Positions 41,299-49,900 of a DNA stretch of 64,000 nt are shown piece after piece. The notes below the pieces were generated by a model. The model saw only the letters and a program-made list of their open reading frames with translations. It ran no database searches and had not been told where the DNA came from. The stretch covers positions 26,684-90,683 of the forward strand of contig NZ_BANX01000038.1 of assembly GCF_000334455.1 (NCBI RefSeq), written 5' to 3'. Position numbers and translations under genes: made by a program. The stretch's first letter is position 1. Each line of letters starts with the position of its first letter. Origin of the DNA: Gordonia soli NBRC 108243 (GTDB taxonomy: Bacteria; Actinomycetota; Actinomycetes; Mycobacteriales; Mycobacteriaceae).

Positions 41299-43085
41299 GA
41301 TGTACCCGGCCGGAAGTCGGCGATGGGATTCGTCAGGCGGTGGTCGTCGTCGATGATCGACGAGTAGGAATCACCGACGTTGACCATGCGTCGGTTGTTG
41401 CTCATCTGCAGACGGTTCATGTGCACCGCGCCGTAGGTCGGTGCGAACAGGTCCCACCGGGCGAACTGGTCCGCGAGATCCGGGTGCTCGTTGACGAACT
41501 CACGCATGCTCTCGCCGACGACCGTCCAGAACGATGTGTCGTCGAGGACGCGAGCGGAATGCAGGAGTGCGGCGAGCGGCCGCAGGAAGTCGTCGAAGAC
41601 ATCGGACAGCACGCCGAGGTTGCGGATCGCGTCCGGCTCCTCGGTGAGTGCCCGACGGCAGGAATCGGGCAGATCGGCCGGTCGGTCGAAGATGCAGACC
41701 TCCTCGCCGATGTCCTTGAGGATGGCTCGCACCGGGACACCGGAGTCCAGCACCAGGATGAGGTTCTCGCCGTGCGGGGAGAACTTCAGCTCGTAGCGGT
41801 AGAGGAGGTAGGTGATCGGGTGCAGGTACGTGCGCAGGTAGCGGCGGACCCACTCGTCCGCGGCCAACCCCGAACGCTCGATGAACGCCTCCACGAGCGG
41901 CACGCCGTGATGATCGACGTGCAGGAGGGCGGCCATCGTGCTGAGCTGCTCGTGGTCGGAGATCCGGGGGACCGGACTCTGACGCCACAACGCCGACAAC
42001 AGTTTCCGGTACTCGGAGCCCGGCTGGGTGATCGAGTTGAACAGCGGGTTCCGGTAGCCGATCGCGGCCACCTCGAACAGCATCTCGAAGCCCAGTGAGC
42101 GCAGGTACTCGTCGCCGCCGACCCGACGGCTGACCCAGTCGTTGATGAGCGGCGTGGTGCGCATGTAGTCGGCGGACATGCCGCGGGTGAAGCCCATGTT
42201 GACGATGGACAGCGCCGTCTTGACGTAGTGACGTGACGGATCGGCGACGTTGAACATGCTGCGGATCGACTGTTGCGGCTGGTAGAGGTCTGGCCCCTCG
42301 CCGAGTAGGACGAGCCTGCGCTCGGCCAGATCCGACGCGTAGAGCTTGGCGACCTTCTCCGTCCACTGCCACGGATGGACCGGCAGGTAGCAATAGTCGG
42401 CCGGGTCCAGACCGAGATCGCTCAGGACGCCGGCGAAACGGTCGAGGGTCTCCGCGCCGAGTTCGTCGCGCAGCAGGTCGTCCTCGGTCACCCCGGTCAT
42501 CGCGGCGAAATCACAGTCCGCGCGCCAGGCGGCGACCCAGACGAGGTGGAAGCGACCGCCGGATTCCGGTGCGTACCTCTCGATGTCGTCGACGCTGAAG
42601 CCCAGTCGGCCTGCATTGGCGACGAAGCAGGGATGTCCCTCGGTCATCGTCCGTTCGATCGTCTGGAAGTCCGATGCTGCGAGATCGGCCGCCGCGATCC
42701 GACGCGAGTCGGGACGGTCGGCGCTGAGCGCGAGGGTGTTGACGAGTTCTTCCAGGTACTCGGGCAATGCCTCGATGGGGATGCCGAGCTGCTCACGCAG
42801 GTCGATGACGAGGTCGATCGCGCGGACCGGCAGCTCGATGCCGTCCTTGGTCCGGCGCAACGAGGTCTCGTCGATCACCCAGCTGTCCAGCGACAGCTGT
42901 TCGGCCGAGAAGGTGTACTCCGTCAGCTGATCGTCGGAGAGCACCGAGTACTCCCCGGACGCGGACCCGATGGGATGGATCGCCTGTTCGTGGCAGAACT
43001 CCGCGATGATCTTCTGCGCGATCCGGCGGTCGTAGACCTCCCGGTACGACCGTGCGATGACGGGTGTCTCGATGCTGTCCGTCAT
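41295..43085 (-). CDS. IucA/IucC family NIS synthetase (DesD-like)
   Basis: ATP-dependent synthetase that joins carboxylate and amine/hydroxylamine units without an NRPS. It has 596 residues from ATG at 43085; the longer frame to 43613 is the acyltransferase shadow. Family motifs: TEGHPCFVANAGRLGFS (about 145-161), YCYLPVHPWQW (about 216-226), STIRS-like QSIRSMFNVADPSRHYVKTALSI (about 263-285), and the ATP site ELKFSPHGENLILVLDSGVPVRAILKDIGEEV (about 428-459). DesD-type enzymes oligomerise N-succinyl-N-hydroxycadaverine; the type is inferred from the gene set. Acyltransferase stop is 5 bp upstream. Confidence 0.9.
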   Translation of the reverse strand: MTDSIETPVIARSYREVYDRRIAQKIIAEFCHEQAIHPIGSASGEYSVLSDDQLTEYTFSAEQLSLDSWVIDETSLRRTKDGIELPVRAIDLVIDLREQLGIPIEALPEYLEELVNTLALSADRPDSRRIAAADLAASDFQTIERTMTEGHPCFVANAGRLGFSVDDIERYAPESGGRFHLVWVAAWRADCDFAAMTGVTEDDLLRDELGAETLDRFAGVLSDLGLDPADYCYLPVHPWQWTEKVAKLYASDLAERRLVLLGEGPDLYQPQQSIRSMFNVADPSRHYVKTALSIVNMGFTRGMSADYMRTTPLINDWVSRRVGGDEYLRSLGFEMLFEVAAIGYRNPLFNSITQPGSEYRKLLSALWRQSPVPRISDHEQLSTMAALLHVDHHGVPLVEAFIERSGLAADEWVRRYLRTYLHPITYLLYRYELKFSPHGENLILVLDSGVPVRAILKDIGEEVCIFDRPADLPDSCRRALTEEPDAIRNLGVLSDVFDDFLRPLAALLHSARVLDDTSFWTVVGESMREFVNEHPDLADQFARWDLFAPTYGAVHMNRLQMSNNRRMVNVGDSYSSIIDDDHRLTNPIADFRPGTS

Positions 43086-43090
43086 GGGCC

Positions 43091-43693
43091 TCACAGCGCC
43101 TGGTCGTCGACGACACCGAGGGACTGACCGTTGTCGGTCACACGGATGAAATCTGCTCGGGTGCAATAGCTCAGGCGAGCGATCTTGTCGGCCACGGGAT
43201 AGTCGCCCGCGACCCGGAAGCCGACCGCCGCGTTGAGCTTCTGCACCGCGTCGTTGCGGACGTCGGGTTCCACGACCACCCGGGATGCGCCGACCTCGAG
43301 GAAGGCCGTCCGCATGATGTAGAGCATCACCTTGCCGGTGAAACCGGACAGACCGTGGTCGGCGTGGGCGACCAGCAGATGCATGCCGATGTCGCCCTCG
43401 GCGTGGACGTAGCCGGTGCCGGGGGCGGCCAGGTCGCTGGTCAACGGGTCGTACAGCTCGAACATGAACTGCGGCGCACCATCGCTGTAACCGATGCGCA
43501 GACCGTGTTCGGAGTCGCCGGCGTCGGCGATGTTGTCGGTGAGGAATGTCGTGACCTCGGCGAGGCTGCTGTCCAGCATGTCCCAGTACTTCGACTTGGG
43601 ATGGGTGAGCCACTGGTGCACGGTCACGGCGTCGCGGTCGGGATCGATCCGCGCTGACTCGAGGCGTTGATTCGACACGAGAGGTGAACTCAT
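43091..43693 (-). CDS. Siderophore hydroxylamine acyltransferase (DesC/IucB/MbtK-like)
   Basis: GNAT-fold acyltransferase that acylates the N-hydroxy-amine (acetyl or succinyl). It has 200 residues from ATG at 43693; an alternative GTG at 43702 adds MGT. Family marks are VHQWLTHPKSKYWDM (about 25-39), YVHAEGDIGMHLLVAHADHGLSGFTGKVM (about 94-122), RVVVEPDVRNDAVQKLNAAVGFRVAGDY (about 137-164). It is the first gene of the 14-kb siderophore operon, 80 bp behind the strong iron box at 43773, so it and all genes down to 29401 are expected to be induced when iron is low. Confidence 0.9.
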   Translation of the reverse strand: MSSPLVSNQRLESARIDPDRDAVTVHQWLTHPKSKYWDMLDSSLAEVTTFLTDNIADAGDSEHGLRIGYSDGAPQFMFELYDPLTSDLAAPGTGYVHAEGDIGMHLLVAHADHGLSGFTGKVMLYIMRTAFLEVGASRVVVEPDVRNDAVQKLNAAVGFRVAGDYPVADKIARLSYCTRADFIRVTDNGQSLGVVDDQAL

Positions 43694-43772
43694 CGTTCCC
43701 ACTTCACTTCAGGATTGCACTGACGCGCCGGTGTCGGGCACGCGGACGCCACGCACAGATCAGACTGATGAC

Positions 43773-43791
43773 TTAGGTTAGGCTAACAGAT
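43773..43791. promoter_or_regulatory. Strong IdeR/DtxR iron box in the divergent promoter
   Basis: TTAGGTTAGGCTAACAGAT matches 15 of the first 15 consensus positions TTAGGTTAGSCTAAC. It can control both the leftward siderophore operon and the rightward ABC pair. Confidence 0.88.
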
Positions 43792-43985
43792 GTCAAACCC
43801 TATACCGACGGCCGGAGGAGAGCCAAGGCGTCGAGGTTGTGACATGGATCCGACTCCTTGTGCCGGGTGCCGCGGACGGGGTGATCCGTGACCGACCGGA
43901 TCGACGCGGCCCTATGCTGCACTCATCTGCAGCTGACGCTCGCCGTTGCCGAATGTGCCGTACCGATCGACAGGAGTACCGACCG

Positions 43986-45896
43986 ATGGCCGAGACCGCC
44001 GAGGCCTCCCGACCGCGACCCACGGATGACGCGATCGTCGATGTCGGCGACGACTGGGCGCTGGCCGGTGTCACCGACGCCCTGCCGCCCGATCGGGTTG
44101 CGCTGCGCGCACAGGCCAAACGCGACAAGGTCGCGGCAAAGGAACTCCTCGAGCCGGTCGCACCGTCGATCTCCCGGGCAGCCATCCTGGTCGCGATCTC
44201 GGGCGTTGCGGCGGTAGTCCCGTTCATCCTCATCGTCGAGGTCTGCCGCGAACTGCTCCGCGATCCCGTCGACACCGGCGTGATCACCACCCTGTTGATC
44301 GCAGCATTCGTCGTGCTGGCGTTCCGTGGACTGCTGCAGGTGGTCGGCCTGGTCTGGACCCACCGGATCGACGCCGGGTTCCAGCTGTCACTGCGCCGCA
44401 GACTTGCCGCGAAGGCCGGCCGGCTACCGCTCGGGTGGTTCACCGACCGCAGCTCCGCCGACGTCAAGCGGCTGCTGTCCGACGACGTCGAGGCGTTGCA
44501 CTACCTGATCGCGCACGTCCGGCTCGAGGTCGTCAACGCAACGGTCACGCCGCTGGTCATCCTCGTCTACCTGTTCGTCGCCGACTGGCGGCTCGCCCTC
44601 GTCACCCTGATCCCGTTGGTCGCCTACGGGTTTGCGCTGAGCGCCATGATGAGCCCCGCGAACACACTGCTGCTGGGCGAGTTCACCCGCGGTCAGCAGG
44701 GCGTGGAGCGTACCGCCGTCGAGTTCGTCGACGGCATCTCCGTCGTCCGGGTCTTCGGTCGGACGCGAAAGGCCTACGGCGCGTACGCGGGCGCGGTCAA
44801 CCGATACGCCGACGCGCTCGCTGCGTGGAAGCTGCCGATGACCAAGCTGCAGTCGGCCGCCGACATCCTGCTCGCGCCGGTGTTCCTGACGTTGGTCGTC
44901 ACCGCCGCCGCGGTGGGGATGGCCGCGCTGGATTGGATCGATCCGGTGGACCTGGTGCCGTTCCTGTTGGTCGGCGTCGGGCTCGGGGCCAGCGTCGTCG
45001 GGCTCGGCTACGGCTTCCAGTCACTGCGCGAAGGCGCTGCGGCGGCCCGACGGATACGCGAACTCGAGACCACCCCGGAGCTCCCGGACGCCGTCGCGGC
45101 CACCGCGGATGTGAGCCGAGACGACAAGCCGGCGGGACGAGTCCGATTCGAGGGTGTCGCATTCGGGTATGACCCGAAACGCACCGTGGTCTCCGGCGTC
45201 GACGTCGAGTTGGAGCCGGGGACGGTCACCGCGCTGGTCGGTCCGAGCGGCTCCGGCAAGACCACCCTGGCCCGCCTGCTCGCCCGCTTCCACGACGTCA
45301 CCGACGGTGCGATCACCATCGACGGTCACGACATCAGGTCGATGTCGCTGCGCGACCTGTACCAGACCGTCGGCTTCGTCTTCCAGGACGTCCAGCTGAT
45401 CCGGGGGACGGTCGCCGACAACCTGCGCCTGGCCCGGCCGGATGCGACGGTCGCCGACCTCGAGCACGCCATCCGGGTCGCGCAGATCCACGATCGCATC
45501 GCGGAGTTGCCCCGAGGTCTCGACTCCGAGATCGGCGTCGACGTGACCTTCTCCGGTGGTGAGGCGCAACGTCTCTCGATCGCCCGCACCCTGCTCGCCG
45601 ACAGTCGGGTCCTCGTCCTCGACGAGGCCACCGCCTTCGCCGATCCGGAGTCGGAGGCGGCCGTGCAGGATGCCCTGGCATCGGTCATCGCAGATCGGAC
45701 CGTGCTGGTGATCGCACACCGGCTCCACACGATCACCGAGGTCGACCAGATCCTGGTGCTCTCCGACGGCGCGATCGTCGAACGCGGCACCCACGACCAA
45801 CTGGTCGCAGGTGACGGTCTGTACCGACGACTCTGGCAATCCAACGAGGACGCCCTGGCGATCCTCGCCGACTCCGGTGAAGGGGTGGATCGATGA
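43986..45896 (+). CDS. Half ABC transporter, IrtA/YbtP-like
   Basis: A 636-residue fusion of six-helix exporter-type membrane domain and ATPase. ATG at 43986 has AGGAG at 43972; a GTG 147 bp earlier is in frame but less likely. Membrane part spans about residues 60-340. ATPase: Walker A GPSGSGKTTLA (about 417), signature FSGGEAQRLS (about 521), Walker B VLVLDEATAFADP (about 541). In mycobacteria IrtA and IrtB form an exporter-fold importer of ferric carboxymycobactin; this protein lacks the N-terminal SIP domain of IrtA, which may be replaced by free SIPs. Direction (import or export) cannot be read from sequence. Confidence 0.88.
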   Translation: MAETAEASRPRPTDDAIVDVGDDWALAGVTDALPPDRVALRAQAKRDKVAAKELLEPVAPSISRAAILVAISGVAAVVPFILIVEVCRELLRDPVDTGVITTLLIAAFVVLAFRGLLQVVGLVWTHRIDAGFQLSLRRRLAAKAGRLPLGWFTDRSSADVKRLLSDDVEALHYLIAHVRLEVVNATVTPLVILVYLFVADWRLALVTLIPLVAYGFALSAMMSPANTLLLGEFTRGQQGVERTAVEFVDGISVVRVFGRTRKAYGAYAGAVNRYADALAAWKLPMTKLQSAADILLAPVFLTLVVTAAAVGMAALDWIDPVDLVPFLLVGVGLGASVVGLGYGFQSLREGAAAARRIRELETTPELPDAVAATADVSRDDKPAGRVRFEGVAFGYDPKRTVVSGVDVELEPGTVTALVGPSGSGKTTLARLLARFHDVTDGAITIDGHDIRSMSLRDLYQTVGFVFQDVQLIRGTVADNLRLARPDATVADLEHAIRVAQIHDRIAELPRGLDSEIGVDVTFSGGEAQRLSIARTLLADSRVLVLDEATAFADPESEAAVQDALASVIADRTVLVIAHRLHTITEVDQILVLSDGAIVERGTHDQLVAGDGLYRRLWQSNEDALAILADSGEGVDR

Positions 45897-47626
45897 TCCG
45901 CAAGGCACTGGCTCTCGTTCCCGCCGAACATCGTTCGCTGATCCCCGCCCACCTGGTCGCCATCGTCTTCTTCGCCGTCGCGCAGGCGGTGGCCTTCGTC
46001 GTCCTCGTGCCGCTCCTGGAGGCACTGGTCGACGAGCGGTTCGGCACGGCGGGCATCTGGCTGGCGGTGATGGCCGGCGCGGTGCTGGTCGCCGCGCTCA
46101 CCGGATACCTCCAGTCCCTGTGGGGGCTCCGGCTCGGTGTCGGGATGCTGCGGGGTACCTCGCTGCGCCTCGGCGACCATCTCAGCGCCCTGCCGTTGGG
46201 ATGGTTCACCGGCCGCGAGCCGGCGTCGGTCTCTCGAGTCGTGGTCGGCGACGTCCGCGAGATCGTCGAGTTCTTCGCGCATCTGATCTCGGTGCTGCTG
46301 ACGGGCCTGCTGGTCCCGCTCGGCATCGCGGTCGGACTCTTCTTCGTCGACTGGCGTCTGGCGGTGGCGATGCTGATCGCCCTGCCGATCATGGCCGTCG
46401 TCGACACCCTCGCCGGTCGTTCGTATCGGTCGGCCGACGGGCGTCTCCACCGGAGCGCTGCCGAGGCCGATGCCCGGGTGCTCGAATACACGACCGCGCA
46501 GCCGGTCCTCCGCGCGTTCGGCGCCGTCGGTGAGGGCAACCGCGCCCTCGATGCGGCCCTGGTGCGGCACCGGCGCGCGTCCAGTGGACTGATCGCGGCC
46601 AGCGTGCCCGGCCTGACGGCGTTCGCGCTGGTGATCCAGCTGATCTTTCTTCTCCTGGTCTACGTCATCACGCTGTGGGCCACCGACGGCGACGTATCCG
46701 CTGCAGCGGCAATCGGTCTGATCGCCGTCACGGCGCGCTTCATCGATCCGGTCGCGCAGCTGGCCCAGGTCTCCACGGCGACCCGCGGCGCAGCAGCGTC
46801 GATCGATCGGGTGACCGAGTTGCTGGACGTCGCCGAGCTGACCGACCCGAGTACGGGTACGCAGCCGGCCGACAACTCCATCGAGTTCGCCGGGGTCGGC
46901 TTCGGTTACCGGACGGGCGTGCAGGTCGTCCGCGATGCCTCGTTCACCGTCCCCGCGGGCACGACCACCGCGATCGTCGGTTCGAGTGGATCGGGTAAGA
47001 CCACGTTGCTGCGATTGGCTGCCCGCTTCTACGACGCCGATGCCGGCTCGGTGCGGATCGGCGGCGTCGACGTGCGCGAACTGTCGCTGGAGACGTTGAT
47101 GGCCCAGCTGTCGCCGGTGTTCCAGGACGTCTACCTGTTCAACCAGACCATCGAGGAGAACATCCGCGTCGGACGGCCGGGTGCCACCGTCGAAGAGGTC
47201 CGCGAGGTGGCCCGCATCGCCGCGGTGGACGAGATCGTCGAGCGGCTGCCCGACGGTTGGCAGACCGTGGTCGGCGAGCGCGGCGCCAATCTTTCCGGTG
47301 GTGAGCGGCAACGCATCTCGATTGCGCGCGCACTACTGAAGAACGCCCCGATCGTGCTCCTGGACGAGGCGACCAGCGCACTCGATCCGCACAACGAGGC
47401 CGTGGTGGTCCGTGGCCTGCGCGAATTGGTGCAGGGCAAGACCGTGGTGGTCGTCGCGCACAAACTGTCGACGGTCACCCACGCAGATCAGATCCTCGTC
47501 GTCGACGACGGCGGGATCGTCGACCGCGGTACGCACGCCGAGCTGTCCGGACGTCCGGGCCGCTACGCCGACTTCGTGCACCAGCGCGACCGCGCTCGGG
47601 GATGGCGCCTCACGGCGGCGCGCTGA
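45893..47626 (+). CDS. Half ABC transporter, IrtB/YbtQ-like
   Basis: Second half-transporter of 577 residues, overlapping the first by ATGA, so the pair forms a heterodimer. The membrane domain covers about residues 15-300. ATPase: Walker A GSSGSGKTTLL (about 364), signature LSGGERQRIS (about 467), Walker B IVLLDEATSALDP (about 486). Exporter-type fold as in YbtQ and IrtB. The gene ends in a convergent hairpin with the 13E12-type protein. Confidence 0.88.
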   Translation: MIRKALALVPAEHRSLIPAHLVAIVFFAVAQAVAFVVLVPLLEALVDERFGTAGIWLAVMAGAVLVAALTGYLQSLWGLRLGVGMLRGTSLRLGDHLSALPLGWFTGREPASVSRVVVGDVREIVEFFAHLISVLLTGLLVPLGIAVGLFFVDWRLAVAMLIALPIMAVVDTLAGRSYRSADGRLHRSAAEADARVLEYTTAQPVLRAFGAVGEGNRALDAALVRHRRASSGLIAASVPGLTAFALVIQLIFLLLVYVITLWATDGDVSAAAAIGLIAVTARFIDPVAQLAQVSTATRGAAASIDRVTELLDVAELTDPSTGTQPADNSIEFAGVGFGYRTGVQVVRDASFTVPAGTTTAIVGSSGSGKTTLLRLAARFYDADAGSVRIGGVDVRELSLETLMAQLSPVFQDVYLFNQTIEENIRVGRPGATVEEVREVARIAAVDEIVERLPDGWQTVVGERGANLSGGERQRISIARALLKNAPIVLLDEATSALDPHNEAVVVRGLRELVQGKTVVVVAHKLSTVTHADQILVVDDGGIVDRGTHAELSGRPGRYADFVHQRDRARGWRLTAAR

Positions 47627-47662
47627 GGCGCGGAGCCGCCGTAGTAGTAGGCGCCGACGACG

Positions 47663-47692
47663 GTCCCTCATCACGGATATGTGGTGAGGGAC
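47663..47692. terminator. Stem-loop between ABC pair and 13E12 gene
   Basis: GTCCCTCATCAC (47663-47674) pairs with GTGGTGAGGGAC (47681-47692), one mismatch, loop GGATAT. It overlaps the end of the 13E12 gene at 47671. Confidence 0.65.
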
Positions 47693-49122
47693 TGTCCTGT
47701 TTCGGGGTTGTGCCAGGTGATGGTGCGGTCGGTGTTCATGTGGGGGATCCATCGACGGAGGTGTTTGCGGTGGTGGTCGGGTGTGCACAGGGGTGCGATG
47801 TTTGCGGGCAGGGTCCAGCCGCCCGCTGTGGGGTTGGTGTGGTCGAATGTGACGAGGTGGTCGAGTTCGCATCTGTCGGCGGGCATGCCGCAGAACGGGT
47901 ATCGGCAGTAGCGGTCGGTGGCCAGTATCTGGGCGCGTAACGCTGTTGTCGGGGTGTAGGTCAGGGCGCCCGGTGGTGAGTGGTGGTAGCCGCCGTGTCC
48001 GGTCGGGTCGATCGGCACGGCTGCGGGCGTTGTCGCTGACAGCGCCCCGGCGCCGGGTGTGACGAGGCCGGGGGTGAGGGGGCCGGAGGTGGCGGGGCCG
48101 GGTGCGGCGATGACGGTGACCCCGGGCATGGCTGCGATGTGGTCGGCGTGGGCGGGGTCGATGGCGCCGTGTCCGCGGAGGCGCGCAATGGTGTCGGGTC
48201 GGCGTTCGAGCACCAGGGTCGGGGCAGGCTGGCGAGTCGTAGGGGTCCCGGTGGTGTCTGGTTGGGCGGTCGTAGCTGGGGGTGTCTCGCCGGGTCTGCG
48301 TTTGGGGCAGGTGGGGAGTCCGCATTGGCATTGCAGGTGGGCTCCGGGGAGTGCGTGGATGTCGGCGAGTGCGTCGACTCGTCGGTGTCCGATGGTGCGG
48401 GGGTCGTCGGGGCACAGTCGTTGCTCGATCAATGTGTCGATGCGTGTGCGGAGGTGTACGCCGTGTTCGGCGGGCACGGTCGCTTCGATCGCGGAGTGGC
48501 CTTGTCCGTCGTTGGTGATGGTGAGGTCGAGGTAGCGGTCGGCGTAGTCCTCGCGGTCGGCGGTGGCCTGGTCGGGGTCGACGGTGATGACGAGTTCGTC
48601 GAGTAGGTCACGCAGCACGGTGTCGGTGACCGGACGCCCGGCCAGGGAGATGGCCGTATCTTGTGCTGTCTCGCGCAGGTGCGGGTCGAGGCGTTCGAGT
48701 GCGTGGGCGAGGATGGTGACGCGGTTGAGCGTGTAGTCACCGGTCAGGAACGCGATCCGGATGCGGGGCAGGTCGGCGAGCATGCTGCCCAGTTCCATCC
48801 ACCGGCCTGCCATGGTGCGTGAGACCCCGAATTGCAGCGACACCTCCCCGACCGCTGCTTTCTCCGCGGCGTTGCCGACGCCGGGGTGCAGATCGGCGGG
48901 GTGCAGATCGGCGGGGTCGAGGTGGAGCATGTCGTCGAAGATCGCCTGCCCGATCCGATGGGCGAGCAGTACTTTGCGGGCTGCGGCTTGGCGTTCGAGT
49001 CGTTGCGCTGCCCGGCCGTGTTCACCAAGCCCACCAGCGCCACTCGATGACAGCGCCGCATCGTCGGCGTGGTGAACGGAATAGGTGAACACGAGGCTGG
49101 CACCTTCGGGCGAGGACAACAC
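47671..49122 (-). CDS. 13E12-repeat family HNH endonuclease domain protein
   Basis: A 483-residue DUF222 plus HNH protein of the 13E12 repeat family, present in many copies in mycobacteria and gordoniae and presumed mobile or selfish. DUF222 covers about residues 30-240 (LEVSLQFGVSRTMAGRWMELG-type helices). After a Pro/Thr-rich linker comes the HNH nuclease: YCRYPFCGMPADRCELDHLVTFDHTNPTAGGWTLPANIAPLCTPDHHRKH (about 405-455) with the Cys-His zinc ligands and HH dyad. It sits inside the iron island between a transporter and a SIP with no functional link, so it looks like an insertion. No target duplications were found by eye. Confidence 0.85.
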   Translation of the reverse strand: MLSSPEGASLVFTYSVHHADDAALSSSGAGGLGEHGRAAQRLERQAAARKVLLAHRIGQAIFDDMLHLDPADLHPADLHPGVGNAAEKAAVGEVSLQFGVSRTMAGRWMELGSMLADLPRIRIAFLTGDYTLNRVTILAHALERLDPHLRETAQDTAISLAGRPVTDTVLRDLLDELVITVDPDQATADREDYADRYLDLTITNDGQGHSAIEATVPAEHGVHLRTRIDTLIEQRLCPDDPRTIGHRRVDALADIHALPGAHLQCQCGLPTCPKRRPGETPPATTAQPDTTGTPTTRQPAPTLVLERRPDTIARLRGHGAIDPAHADHIAAMPGVTVIAAPGPATSGPLTPGLVTPGAGALSATTPAAVPIDPTGHGGYHHSPPGALTYTPTTALRAQILATDRYCRYPFCGMPADRCELDHLVTFDHTNPTAGGWTLPANIAPLCTPDHHRKHLRRWIPHMNTDRTITWHNPETGQSLTTYP

Positions 49123-49398
49123 ACTAGGTGTGTCGAGATGAATTGGACTGCTTCATCGTTGACTCGCCCCACACCATCGGGGCCATACATCACCTGATCT
49201 GAGTACAACACTACCGCCGACCACCGACAGAAATCGGTTCCGCCGACACCCATCGACCGAAACCACACAGAACCAGCACGAACCAGCCACACCCAGGCGT
49301 CCACCACCGGGATAGGTGTGGTTTACGCGCGACGTCACCCGAGACACCCATCGCAGGGAAGCCAGGAACCTCCGACGAACGAGCGTGCGCTGACCGGA

Positions 49399-49779
49399 TC
49401 AATCCAGGTCAGGGGACCACTGATGGTGTCGTACGGGCATCCGCCGCTGCTTCGCAACTGCGGCAGCGCTTGGTGTCGGACCGGAGATATGTCCGCCGAG
49501 ACCTCTTGTTGCTCGGTGATTGTTCATACGGCTTCCTGTCGCGTCGCGCCATTGGGGGTCGGCATCGACCCAGCGCGTGATCGGTCGCTGGTCGCGGAGG
49601 CTCTTGATCTCGGCACGTAGTCGGGTGATCGCATCGCTCGCCGCCCCAGAATCGAGGTCGAGTGCTTCGGCGTGAAGGTCTTCGTGATCGCGGAGACCAG
49701 TGACCTTCGCGACGGCTTCCAGCATGAACCGTTCGCGAGTGAGATTGGCGAGGAGCGTCGCTTGCTTGTCGGATGCCAT
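49399..49779 (-). CDS. Hypothetical protein, helical N-terminus
   Basis: An unrecognised 126-residue protein. Residues 1 to about 66 form a charged helical region (NLTRERFMLEAVAKVTGLRDHEDLHAEALDL, RLRAEIKSLRDQ); the remainder (RWVDADPQWRDATGSRMNNHRATRGLGG) is loop-like and ends HHQWSPDLD, which may be a frameshifted tail. It lies next to the 13E12 gene, and its looser composition fits a degraded or recently arrived gene. The gap 49123-49398 holds nothing I recognise. Confidence 0.4.
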   Translation of the reverse strand: MASDKQATLLANLTRERFMLEAVAKVTGLRDHEDLHAEALDLDSGAASDAITRLRAEIKSLRDQRPITRWVDADPQWRDATGSRMNNHRATRGLGGHISGPTPSAAAVAKQRRMPVRHHQWSPDLD

Positions 49780-49900
49780 GCCAGCGAGGTTGTTCGGCCG
49801 GACAGTGCCCGGCCACCTGCCAACTCGGACGCTCTACCGCCGGGTCGAGCCGACTGAGCCTGCACCTCGCCCTACGCGCAGCAGACCCCGATTGCCCCGG

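Noticed and set aside
45326..47311. 661-residue minus-strand frame over the ABC pair
   Set aside because: Antisense shadow of the two transporter genes, whose Walker motifs are clear.
49399..49779. Small gene as a transposase fragment
   Set aside because: No DDE, HTH or recombinase motif could be seen; left as hypothetical.
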